The notes beneath the pieces are model-generated. The model saw nothing but the letters and a program-made list of their open reading frames with translations. It did no database searches and was not told the DNA's origin. From NCBI GenBank assembly GCA_022798155.1, contig JAAWLY010000069.1:1-10755 (forward strand): 10,755 nt of DNA. The letters are read 5' to 3'. The translations under genes and the position numbers were made by a program. The stretch's first letter is position 1. Each line of letters starts with the position of its first letter. Positions 1-5,632 of the stretch are shown here, piece by piece. This DNA comes from Lawsonibacter sp. (lineage in GTDB: Bacteria; Bacillota; Clostridia; Oscillospirales; Oscillospiraceae).

Positions 1-1269
1 GGCGAACATGTTCTTCTTGTAGGCCTCCACGCCGGGCTGGTTGAAGGGGTTGACCTCCAGCAGGTGGCCGGACAGGCCGCAGACGTACTCGAAGAAGTAG
101 ATCAGATAGCCCACGCTCTGCTCGCTGATCTGGGGCATTTCGATGAGCACGTTGGGAACGCCGCCGTCCACATGGGCCAGGATGGTGCCCCGCATAGCCT
201 GCTCGGCCACAAAGGCCAAAGGCTTGCCGGACAGGAAGTTCAGCCCGTCCACATTGGCGGGGTCGTTGGGGATGGTGTACTCCCCGTCGGGGGTGAAGGA
301 GACCACCGTCTCGAACATGACCCGCTCGCCGTCCTGGATATACTGGCCCATGGAGTGGAGGTCGGCGGTGAACTCCACACTGGCGGGGAACAGGCCCTTG
401 CCGTCCTTGCCCTCGCTCTCGCCGTAAAGCTGCTTCCACCACTCGGCGAAGAAGCGGAACCGAGGCTCGTAGCCGGCCAGAACCTCGATGGCTTTGCCGC
501 CCTGATACAGGCCGTGGCGGGCGGCGGCGTACTGCCACGCGGGGTTGTCCAGTCCGGGGACGGCCAGATCCTCCATGGCCTGGCGGGCGCCGCCCATCAG
601 GGCCTCGATGTCGATGCCGGCCACGGCGATGGGCAGCAGGCCCACAGCGGTGAGGACGGAGTAGCGGCCGCCTACGTCGTCAGGCACCACGAACTCCTCG
701 TAGCCCTCGGTATCGGCCAGACCCTTCAAAGCGCCCCGGGCCTTGTCGGTGGTGGCATAGATGCGCTCCTTGGCGCCCTCCTTGCCGTACTTCTCCTCCA
801 GAAGGCCCTTGAAAATGCGGAAGGAAACGGCGGGCTCAGTGGTGGTGCCCGACTTGGAAATGACGTTGACGGAGAAGTCGCGGTTGCCGATAAGCTCCAG
901 CAGCTCCAGCAGGGCGTCGGTGGACAGGCCGTTGCCGGCAAAGAAGATGTCGGGGGTGTCCTTCTTCTTCAGGTTGTAGTTCTGGGACTTCAAAACCTCA
1001 ATCACCGCTCGGGCGCCCAAGTAGGAGCCGCCAATGCCGATGACCACCAGCACCTGGGACTGTTGCTGGATCTTCCTGGCCGCCGCCTGGATACGGGCGA
1101 ACTCCTCCTTGTCGTAGTCCCGGGGCAGATACACCCAGCCGGTGAAATCGCCGCCAGGGCCGGTGTGGGTGGCCAGCATCTGGGCCGCCTTGGACAGCCG
1201 CTCCTCCCGAGAGGTGAGATAGTCCTCCGGGATAAAGCTATTGAGCTTGGAGAGATCAAGTTTTAACAT
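1..1269 (-). CDS. pgi: glucose-6-phosphate isomerase, 3' end beyond window
   Basis: Interconverts glucose-6-phosphate and fructose-6-phosphate in the cytoplasm (glycolysis/gluconeogenesis). The frame is open from an ATG at 1269 to the first base of the window, giving 423 residues; clostridial/bacillar Pgi is about 450, so roughly the last 25 residues are missing. Visible motifs are the sugar-phosphate binding loops IGIGGSYLGARA (about residues 78-88) and SKSGTTTEPAV (138-148), the Pgi signature VGGRYSVLTAVG (199-210), the catalytic-base region LYGESEGKDGKG (281-292), HSMGQ (305-309), and the second signature NPFNQPGVEAYK (407-418) with the conserved Lys418. The start is supported by an AGGAGG at 1278-1283, eight bases upstream. 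The gene has its own promoter, divergent from the tRNA-Val promoter. The large plus-strand open frame covering the same DNA is a GC-codon shadow. Identification is essentially certain from the motifs. Confidence 0.97.
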   Translation of the reverse strand, partial: MLKLDLSKLNSFIPEDYLTSREERLSKAAQMLATHTGPGGDFTGWVYLPRDYDKEEFARIQAAARKIQQQSQVLVVIGIGGSYLGARAVIEVLKSQNYNLKKKDTPDIFFAGNGLSTDALLELLELIGNRDFSVNVISKSGTTTEPAVSFRIFKGLLEEKYGKEGAKERIYATTDKARGALKGLADTEGYEEFVVPDDVGGRYSVLTAVGLLPIAVAGIDIEALMGGARQAMEDLAVPGLDNPAWQYAAARHGLYQGGKAIEVLAGYEPRFRFFAEWWKQLYGESEGKDGKGLFPASVEFTADLHSMGQYIQDGERVMFETVVSFTPDGEYTIPNDPANVDGLNFLSGKPLAFVAEQAMRGTILAHVDGGVPNVLIEMPQISEQSVGYLIYFFEYVCGLSGHLLEVNPFNQPGVEAYKKNMFA

Positions 1270-1310
1270 GGAACATTCCTCCTGTGAAAGAATGGGATAA
1301 CGCTGTTTTC

Positions 1311-1339
1311 ATTATACCACACTCTTTGGGACATTTCAC
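1311..1339 (-). promoter_or_regulatory. promoter of pgi
   Basis: On the minus strand a perfect TATAAT (1311-1316) is preceded by an extended -10 TGG (1317-1319). A GTGAAA -35-like hexamer (1334-1339, 4 of 6 to consensus) lies 17 bases further upstream. This would start transcription about 35 bases before the pgi ATG. It is a sigma-A type promoter called by eye. Confidence 0.75.
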
Positions 1340-1405
1340 CAGTATTTTTGAATTTCTACCAGCCACAAAAATTTTTAGAGATTTAAAAAAATTAGGAATT
1401 TCCTA

Positions 1406-1434
1406 TTGACAAACCACACCCAGTTCAGTATAAT
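1406..1434 (+). promoter_or_regulatory. consensus sigma-A promoter of tRNA-Val
   Basis: TTGACA (1406-1411) and TATAAT (1429-1434) are both perfect and separated by exactly 17 bases. The A/T-rich tracts just upstream (about 1365-1400) resemble an UP element. Transcription would start near 1441, about eight bases before the mature tRNA 5' end, as expected for a strongly expressed stable RNA. Confidence 0.93.
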
Positions 1435-1448
1435 TACTTTTACCGTTT

Positions 1449-1524
1449 GGACGATTAGCTCAGCTGGTAGAGCATCCGCTTGACGTGCGGGAGGTCACAG
1501 GTTCAAGTCCTGTATCGTCCACCA
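1449..1524 (+). tRNA. tRNA-Val (anticodon GAC), CCA encoded
   Basis: A full cloverleaf of 76 bases can be drawn. The acceptor stem is GGACGAT paired with ATCGTCC; the D-arm contains AGCTCAGCTGGTAGAGC. The anticodon stem is TCCGC/GCGGG with loop TTGACGT, so the anticodon is GAC and decodes GUC and GUU valine codons. The T-arm is ACAGG TTCAAGT CCTGT, and the discriminator A is followed by an encoded CCA at 1522-1524. It stands alone behind a consensus promoter. Its 3' side directly borders recombinase remnants, which suggests this tRNA marks the edge of an integrated element. Confidence 0.97.
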
Positions 1525-1535
1525 TAAGGTCGTTA

Positions 1536-1574
1536 CTCCAACCATTGCCAAAAAATTTTTGTAAACGGTTGGAG
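1536..1574. repeat. 8-bp inverted repeat downstream of tRNA
   Basis: CTCCAACC (1536-1543) is repeated inverted as GGTTGGAG (1567-1574), with a 23-base A/T-rich spacer that includes AAAAAATTTTT. No T-tract follows, so it is not a convincing terminator. It lies in the DNA that encodes, on the minus strand, the last recombinase-like residues, and could be part of an element end or attachment region; that role is a guess. Confidence 0.4.
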
Positions 1575-1590
1575 ATAACGGAGAAGATGT

Positions 1591-1620
1591 CCGTGAGCAC
1601 GTTAGTGTCACGGGCTTTTT
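1591..1620 (+). terminator. probable Rho-independent terminator of tRNA-Val
   Basis: CCGTGAGCAC (1591-1600) pairs with GTGTCACGG (1605-1613) around a GTTA loop, giving nine pairs with one bulged G. GCTTTTT and further T-rich sequence follow. It is 67 bases beyond the tRNA 3' end. The same bases form part of the minus-strand recombinase remnant, so the terminator may have arrived with that element. Confidence 0.6.
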
Positions 1621-2035
1621 CTTGCTTTTGATGGATTAGCACATCTGTAAGCGGCGTTACTAAAACATCAAACGGCCTGGCAAACTCCGCGTAACACGCC
1701 CATCTTTTTCTACCCATAGTTTGGAAAAATCGCCTGGTTTAGCAACTTTTTAAGGAGGTCTTCTTCCAAACAGTAGGTTCTGCCGCAGTCCTCCATCAAC
1801 TCCAATGCCTCTGACAGCCGTTCCGATATTCTCTCAAAAGCACATTCATGGCTTTGACCTCGCTGTCTATCGACGCCAACTGTTTGGCAATTTTCTGTTG
1901 CCCACTTTTCATGAGGTCGAGAGGGATGACGTCATTATAATGCGCCAATTTTTTCCGCTGATGTTCCAGCTTGTCTTTTTCCCGGCGCAACCCATCCAGC
2001 TCAGTTTCATACTTTTGCCGCTCGGTTTTAGGCGC

Positions 2036-2187
2036 TGTTTGAAAAATGGAAACATGCCCAACGGCGAGGGATTTCGCCGCCAGGCAAACACAATTTTTCG
2101 CAGGAATACTGGATGTATTTCAAGGAAAATTGGCAAAGTATGGCGGAAAAAGAGCCGACATTTGGGCATGTTGACATTTTTCAAACA
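2036..2187. repeat. 152-bp imperfect palindrome, candidate MITE-like element
   Basis: The ends are 25-bp inverted repeats differing at two positions (2036-2060 and 2163-2187, outer sequence TGTTTGAAAAATG). Symmetry continues inward about one centre near 2111.5: CGCCA (2078-2082) with TGGCG (2141-2145), CAATTTT (2091-2097) with AAAATTG (2126-2132), and AATAC (2105-2109) with GTATT (2115-2119) around a five-base loop. As RNA or single-stranded DNA it would fold into one long interrupted hairpin. It begins within about ten bases of where recombinase similarity ends. No convincing coding frame, and no obvious target-site duplication, is visible. A non-autonomous miniature transposon is the leading idea; a structured RNA or element end is possible. 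Confidence 0.6.
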
Positions 2188-2258
2188 AGCCCAAGTTTGC
2201 ACTTCGTTTGCAATCTGGTCTAAACTTAACAATTCTGTCGACTTCCCTAATGTGCGTC

Positions 2259-2289
2259 AAGGGGACAAATGCCCCGCATTTATCCCCTT
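2259..2289. repeat. 14-bp-arm palindrome with one mismatch
   Basis: AAGGGGACAAATGC (2259-2272) and GCATTTATCCCCTT (2276-2289) are inverted repeats with a single C/A mismatch and a CCC loop. No T-run follows on either strand, so it is unlikely to be a terminator. It lies in the gene-free stretch between the recombinase remnant and the SLH gene and could be an operator or another element-derived hairpin. In the remaining bases of 2188-2330, besides a 7-bp direct repeat GTTTGCA (2195-2201, 2206-2212), I see nothing else I can name. Confidence 0.5.
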
Positions 2290-2330
2290 ATACCCTTAAC
2301 TTAATGACATTGCTGCTGGTGGCTGTTTTC

Positions 2331-2359
2331 TTGACAGCCGCCCTGCTTTTTGGTAAAAT
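2331..2359 (+). promoter_or_regulatory. promoter of the SLH-domain gene
   Basis: TTGACA (2331-2336) and TAAAAT (2354-2359) are separated by 17 bases, and an extended -10 TGG lies at 2351-2353. Transcription would begin near 2366, 26 bases before the GTG start. A 9-bp inverted repeat (2318-2326 with 2334-2342, one G-T pair) overlaps the -35 box and is a possible repressor site. Confidence 0.8.
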
Positions 2360-2391
2360 CATCTCAGTACGTGATAGAGGATGATTGCACC

Positions 2392-3966
2392 GTGAAAAAG
2401 CGCATATTTTCGGCCCTGCTGGCCCTGGTCATGTGCCTGGGCCTTCTGCCCGTCACCGCCTCGGCGGCGGAGGAAAAAAGCCTGCCCGACTGGTATTTCC
2501 TGTTCGCCATCTTTAAAAACGTGGACGCCGACGGCAAGGACAAAAACGGCAAGGCCGTGCATGTAAAATATTCCATGTCTCAGGACGAGGTGGATGTTAT
2601 CCGGGACTTTGCCCAGGCGTTTGAAACGTATATGAATCAAGTTGGAGTAATGCGCGCCCATGTGGATGTGGTCGAGATCGACGAAACGCTCAGGGAATTG
2701 CAGGAGTCTACTCTTGGGTCATTTTGTGGTTCTAAGCAGGCAACTCCTCTTTTGAAGAGCAAGGTTGATTTGGACAAATACGACCATGTGACGTGTTTTG
2801 TCACCTTTGAAATGAGTCTGGGATATGGAGGTGTGACCGGCAACGAATTTGAAAATGGCACCGGCCATTCGTGTATCAATTTCTATAATCGAGAACAGAT
2901 CCTAAACCTTTGGGCGGATTATTCTTGGAAGCCGGGTTATCCTGTCCATGAATATCTGCATTTTATGGAGCGGCTGAACAAAAAATGGGGCGAGGAGTTT
3001 GGCCTGCATGACGTTATGAATAATTTTTATGAACGTGTAGACGGCGAGTTTGAAGCGTGTTACACGGACCTCATATTGAATCAGGCTAAAGGGACCGCCG
3101 GAACAGGCGTACATCCCGCCGTCTGGCAGTATCCGCCCCATGTGATGCGGACCATGACGGAATTGAATGTTCCCTCCAGCGTTATCAGCGTGGGGGACGG
3201 AGCATTCCGAAGCTACGCCGGCTTGACTGACATAACGTTTTCTTCTGGCAACGCCAGCATTGGAGACAGAACATTTTGGGGGCTGAAAGCACTGAGCAGA
3301 GTGACCATTCCCACCAGCATGACCAGTATCGGATACGCCGCCTTTTGGGATACTGGCATAAAAGACGTCTATTACGCCGGGACGGCGGCCCAGTGGAAGG
3401 CCATAAAGATGGGCGACTTCAACGAGGCCCTGACCCGTGCCAACATCCACTATAACCACTTGATGGCGGACGTAAAGACCACCGACTGGTTTGCCAAGTA
3501 CGTCCAGTGGGCCATGGGGAAGGGCATCGCCGCCGGGACCGGCGAGGGGAAGTTCTCCCCAGGCAAGAACTGCACCGTGGCGGAGGTCATGGCTTTCCTG
3601 TACAAGGCCTATGGCGCGCCGGAGGTGGGGAAAAATCCCTACTCCAACCTAAAGACCGGTGACTGGTATGCCAAGCCCGCCATCTGGGCTCATGAAAAGG
3701 GCCTGATCTCGGGAAGCAGCTTTACCGCCAGCACCCCCTGCACCCGGGCCATGGTAGTAGAGTATCTGTGGAAGCTGACGGGCAGCCCCGCCGCCCAGGC
3801 GGCCACCTTCGGCGATGTCCCCACCACCGCCTCCTACGCCCAGGCGGTGAACTGGGCGGTGGCCAGCGGGGTTACCGCCGGGGTCAAGGACAACCAGTTC
3901 GGCCCCGATGTGGTGTGTACCCGGGGGCAGATCGTTACCTTTCTTTATGCGGCCCTGGCAAAATAA
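2392..3966 (+). CDS. secreted HExxH / leucine-rich repeat / three-SLH surface protein
   Basis: A 524-residue exported protein. The GTG at 2392 is preferred because it directly precedes a signal peptide (KKR, then a hydrophobic stretch, then TASA/A near residue 27) and lies downstream of the -10 box; an in-frame TTG at 2350 would overlap the promoter. Residues about 30-250 form a domain I do not recognise. It carries HEYLH (186-190) inside a hydrophobic context, the classic zinc-metalloprotease motif, with acidic residues downstream (E214, E219, E221) that could supply the third ligand. Residues about 260-335 are BspA-like leucine-rich repeats (VISVGDGAF, SIGDRTFWGL, SIGYAAFW). Three SLH domains follow (about 360-411, 417-467, 471-524), which normally bind secondary cell-wall polymers. 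It therefore likely acts at the cell surface; protease activity is inferred from one motif only. The middle of the gene is less GC-rich than its ends. Confidence 0.85.
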   Translation: MKKRIFSALLALVMCLGLLPVTASAAEEKSLPDWYFLFAIFKNVDADGKDKNGKAVHVKYSMSQDEVDVIRDFAQAFETYMNQVGVMRAHVDVVEIDETLRELQESTLGSFCGSKQATPLLKSKVDLDKYDHVTCFVTFEMSLGYGGVTGNEFENGTGHSCINFYNREQILNLWADYSWKPGYPVHEYLHFMERLNKKWGEEFGLHDVMNNFYERVDGEFEACYTDLILNQAKGTAGTGVHPAVWQYPPHVMRTMTELNVPSSVISVGDGAFRSYAGLTDITFSSGNASIGDRTFWGLKALSRVTIPTSMTSIGYAAFWDTGIKDVYYAGTAAQWKAIKMGDFNEALTRANIHYNHLMADVKTTDWFAKYVQWAMGKGIAAGTGEGKFSPGKNCTVAEVMAFLYKAYGAPEVGKNPYSNLKTGDWYAKPAIWAHEKGLISGSSFTASTPCTRAMVVEYLWKLTGSPAAQAATFGDVPTTASYAQAVNWAVASGVTAGVKDNQFGPDVVCTRGQIVTFLYAALAK

Positions 3967-3982
3967 TTCAATCAAAGCTGTC

Positions 3983-4015
3983 AGCCCGGAGCGTTCGCGC
4001 TCCGGGCTCTTTTCA
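3983..4015 (+). terminator. terminator after the SLH gene
   Basis: AGCCCGGAGCG (3983-3993) pairs perfectly with CGCTCCGGGCT (3998-4008) around a TTCG tetraloop, followed by CTCTTTTC. The stem is very stable; the T-tract is short, so some read-through into the lysis cassette is possible. Confidence 0.85.
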
Positions 4016-4045
4016 TGAGGTAATCGGAGTTTTTCCGCCTTTGTG

Positions 4046-4059
4046 GTACGAAAACGTAC
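4046..4059. promoter_or_regulatory. short palindrome upstream of lysis cassette
   Basis: GTACG AAAA CGTAC is a perfect 5-bp-arm inverted repeat in the 110-base leader between the terminator and the first small ORF. It could be an operator half-site pair. I could not place a convincing -35/-10 pair in this leader. Confidence 0.3.
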
Positions 4060-4123
4060 AACTATCGGCCGACTTCCGGGAGAGGTAGGGGGATATTTTA
4101 ACCGGCATGAGAAAGGAGAAGCG

Positions 4124-4183
4124 ATGATGATGTTAGAAAAATCGGCAGAAGCTATGCCCCCAAAGGGGGAGTGGAAAGGATGA
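4124..4183 (+). CDS. possible 19-residue ORF leading the lysis cassette
   Basis: This short frame starts with three ATG codons behind AAGGAGAAGCG (4113-4123), a good ribosome binding site, and encodes a polar 19-residue peptide (MMMLEKSAEAMPPKGEWKG). Its TGA overlaps the ATG of the next gene as ATGA at 4180-4183, the same overlap used between other genes of the cassette, so it may be translated and coupled. I recognise no family. It could equally be a leader whose translation opens the downstream start, or a chance ORF. Confidence 0.4.
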   Translation: MMMLEKSAEAMPPKGEWKG

Positions 4184-4425
4184 GCGACGCAGTTGTGGTG
4201 GCGCTGATCGGGCTGTGCGGGTCGGGGGCCGGCTCGCTGTTTGGGGTGCTGATGTCCAGCAAGCTGACCCAATACCGGCTGGAGCAGCTGGAGAAGCGGG
4301 TGCAGGCCCACAACAATCTGATCGAGCGCACCTACAAGCTGGAGGAGCGCACGGAGCTTCAGGAGGAGAAGATCAAGGTTGCCAACCACCGCATTGACGA
4401 TCTGGCAAAGAGGTCGGAGGGATGA
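4180..4425 (+). CDS. phage-type membrane-anchored coiled-coil protein (XhlA-like position)
   Basis: An 81-residue protein with one N-terminal transmembrane segment (about 4-26, rich in Ala, Val, Gly and Leu). A charged heptad-like helix follows (about 28-78; LEQLEKRVQAHNN, KLEERTELQEEKIKVANHR) ending DDLAKRSEG. This is the architecture of small proteins next to holins in Firmicutes prophages, of which XhlA is the classic example; homology to XhlA itself is not claimed. ATG 4180 is chosen over an upstream in-frame GTG (4171) because GGAG (4168-4171) lies eight bases before it and it forms the ATGA overlap. Its stop overlaps the next start by ATGA at 4422-4425. It likely sits in the cytoplasmic membrane and assists or times lysis, by inference from neighbours. 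Confidence 0.7.
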   Translation: MSDAVVVALIGLCGSGAGSLFGVLMSSKLTQYRLEQLEKRVQAHNNLIERTYKLEERTELQEEKIKVANHRIDDLAKRSEG

Positions 4426-4658
4426 GAAAACTGCTGGATAAGCTGCGGGCCGTCCCTCACCTGTTTGCCAAGGTGATGGTGCTGTGGTGTGTGATCTGCG
4501 GCACCGCCGCCTCCGCCTACGCCATGCGCATCCTCTCCCGTACCGGCCACGACCCCGCCGCCCTGCTGGGGGTGGTCCTGGCCTTTTTTGGCGGGGAGCT
4601 GCTGCTGATGTGTTTAAAGACTGTCTTAAATCAAGGAAAGGATGAGAGAGATGAATGA
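4422..4658 (+). CDS. small two-helix membrane protein, probable holin
   Basis: A 78-residue protein with a basic N-terminus (MRKLLDKLR), a first hydrophobic segment (about 13-35, KVMVLWCVICGTAASAYAM), a short loop (LSRTGHDP), a second hydrophobic segment (about 46-67, ALLGVVLAFFGGELLLMCL) and a charged tail (QGKDERDE). Size, two membrane spans, charged tail and place directly before an amidase fit a class II holin, which forms membrane lesions that let an endolysin reach the wall. No holin family is recognised at sequence level. It shares ATGA with the preceding gene and overlaps the next start by eight bases. Confidence 0.65.
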   Translation: MRKLLDKLRAVPHLFAKVMVLWCVICGTAASAYAMRILSRTGHDPAALLGVVLAFFGGELLLMCLKTVLNQGKDERDE

Positions 4659-4866
4659 GATCATTTTCAAGCGGCTGGGGGCGCTGTTGTCGGTTAAGTC
4701 CATTGTCACCCTGGTGCTTACCGGCGTGTTTGCCTATATGGCCTGCGCAGGCAGGATCAGCCAGGACTTTATGACCATCTACGCCGTGATTATCGCCTTT
4801 TACTTCGGCACCCAGAGCCAGAAGGTGCAGGACGTGGTGGATCAGGGGAGCGGTGAGCGGGCATGA
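4651..4866 (+). CDS. second small phage-type membrane protein, holin-like
   Basis: A 71-residue protein with two membrane segments (about 13-34, SIVTLVLTGVFAYMACAG; about 40-55, FMTIYAVIIAFYFGTQSQ) and a polar tail ending DQGSGERA. The FYFGTQSQK-type second helix is common in small clostridial prophage proteins beside the endolysin. ATG 4651 is chosen because AAAGGA (4637-4642) lies eight bases upstream; an in-frame ATG at 4642 would add three residues and also has an AAGGA. The stop overlaps the amidase start as ATGA. Two adjacent holin-like genes may be a holin/antiholin pair, or hetero-oligomer partners; the sequence cannot decide. Confidence 0.68.
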   Translation: MNEIIFKRLGALLSVKSIVTLVLTGVFAYMACAGRISQDFMTIYAVIIAFYFGTQSQKVQDVVDQGSGERA

Positions 4867-5627
4867 GGCTGAGAAAACAGCTGCTGACCCAAAATGAATG
4901 CTACAGGACCGGAGGGACCCTCCGGCCCAGGGGGGTGATGGTCCACTCCACCGGGGCGGATAACCCCAGGGTGGCCCGGTATGTTCCAGGAGACGGTGAG
5001 ATGGGCCGAAACACTGGCGGAAACCACTGGGATCAGCTCCGGCCTGGGGGGCGCCAGGTGTGTGTCCACGCCTTTGTGGGCAGGTTTGCCGACGGCGGAG
5101 TGGGCACTGTCCAGACCCTGCCCTGGAATATGCGGGGCTGGCACTGCGCGGGGAGCGCTAACAACACTCATATCGGGTTTGAGATCTGCGAGGACGGCCT
5201 GTGCGACCCCGCCTATTTTCAGGCTGTCTACCGGGAGGCGGCGGAGCTGACGGCTTACCTCTGCAAGGAGTACCGTCTGGACCCCTTGGCTGATGGGGTG
5301 GTCATCTGCCATCAGGAGGGATACCGCCGGGGACTGGCCTCTAACCACGCCGATGTGCTCCACTGGTTTCCCCGGCACGGCAGGACTATGGATGACTTCC
5401 GGGCGGATGTGGCCCGGATGCTGGAAGGAGAGGATGAAGAAGTGACATATGAGCAGTGGAAGGGGTATATGGACCGCTATCGGGAAGAGCTGGCCCGGGA
5501 GAAGCCTATCATGCCCGAGTTGATGGCTGACGCCAAGACTATGGGCCTTACAGACGGCACCCGCCCCAGGGACTTCGTAACCCGGGAGGAGGCCGCGGTG
5601 ATGGCCCGGGCGGCGGCGAGAAAATAA
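4863..5627 (+). CDS. N-acetylmuramoyl-L-alanine amidase (Amidase_2 type endolysin)
   Basis: A 254-residue zinc amidase that cleaves the MurNAc-L-Ala bond of peptidoglycan. The Amidase_2/PGRP-like domain spans about 18-175. Likely zinc ligands, by comparison with AmpD-type enzymes, are H28 in GVMVHSTG, H150 in ICHQEGY and D164 in NHADVLHWF; GWHCAGS (92-98) is the typical substrate-loop motif. There is no signal peptide, so export would depend on the holin-like proteins upstream, as for phage endolysins. The C-terminal part (about 195-254) is a linker and a short motif (MGLTDGTRP then TREEAAVMARAA) seen at the ends of clostridial wall hydrolases and resembling half an SLH domain. It is the last gene of the overlapping cassette and is followed by a strong terminator. 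The function call is firm; prophage origin is inferred from context. Confidence 0.93.
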   Translation: MRLRKQLLTQNECYRTGGTLRPRGVMVHSTGADNPRVARYVPGDGEMGRNTGGNHWDQLRPGGRQVCVHAFVGRFADGGVGTVQTLPWNMRGWHCAGSANNTHIGFEICEDGLCDPAYFQAVYREAAELTAYLCKEYRLDPLADGVVICHQEGYRRGLASNHADVLHWFPRHGRTMDDFRADVARMLEGEDEEVTYEQWKGYMDRYREELAREKPIMPELMADAKTMGLTDGTRPRDFVTREEAAVMARAAARK

Positions 5628-5632
5628 GAGAG

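Larger units (their letters stand above)
1525..2026 (-). pseudogene. decayed C-terminal part of a large serine recombinase
   Basis: Minus-strand fragments in different frames read in order like the C-terminal half of a clostridial site-specific serine recombinase (resolvase/invertase family). About 2026 to 1835 gives TERQKYETELDGLRREKDKL and then AHYNDVIPLDLMKSGQQKIA. After a first frameshift near 1830 comes SERLSEALELMEDCGR through KKLLNQAIF. After a second near 1725 comes WVEKDGRVTR, and after a third near 1700 EFARPFDVLVTPLTDVLIHQ to about 1560. The catalytic N-terminal domain and zinc ribbon are absent, so this cannot be an active recombinase. The upstream end of similarity stops next to a large palindrome. 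The last fragment has no stop until inside the tRNA (antisense), consistent with an integrase gene end lying against an attachment site. The family call rests on recognition of these segments and the exact frameshift positions are approximate. Confidence 0.75.

Noticed and set aside
64..1266. 400-residue plus-strand open frame
   Set aside because: It is antisense to pgi, whose product shows all family motifs; a low-complexity Gly/Ala/Leu/Val translation is typical of GC-rich shadow frames.
1460..1717. 85-residue minus-strand ORF ending in the tRNA
   Set aside because: Its N-terminal part is one frame of the broken recombinase and its C-terminal part is the antisense of the tRNA, a common spurious translation; not a gene on its own.
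1805..2299. 164-residue plus-strand ORF
   Set aside because: It runs antisense through the recombinase remnant and across the palindrome and has no ribosome binding site or recognisable motif.
2304..2384. 26-residue hydrophobic ORF (MTLLLVAVFLTAALLFGK start)
   Set aside because: It looks like a membrane peptide but has no ribosome binding site and overlaps the strong promoter of the SLH gene; most likely chance.
2350..2391. Upstream TTG start for the SLH protein
   Set aside because: It would place 14 polar residues before the signal peptide and lies on the -10 region; the GTG at 2392 fits better.
4842..5378. 178-residue minus-strand ORF opposite the amidase
   Set aside because: Shadow of the amidase frame; no motif or start signal.
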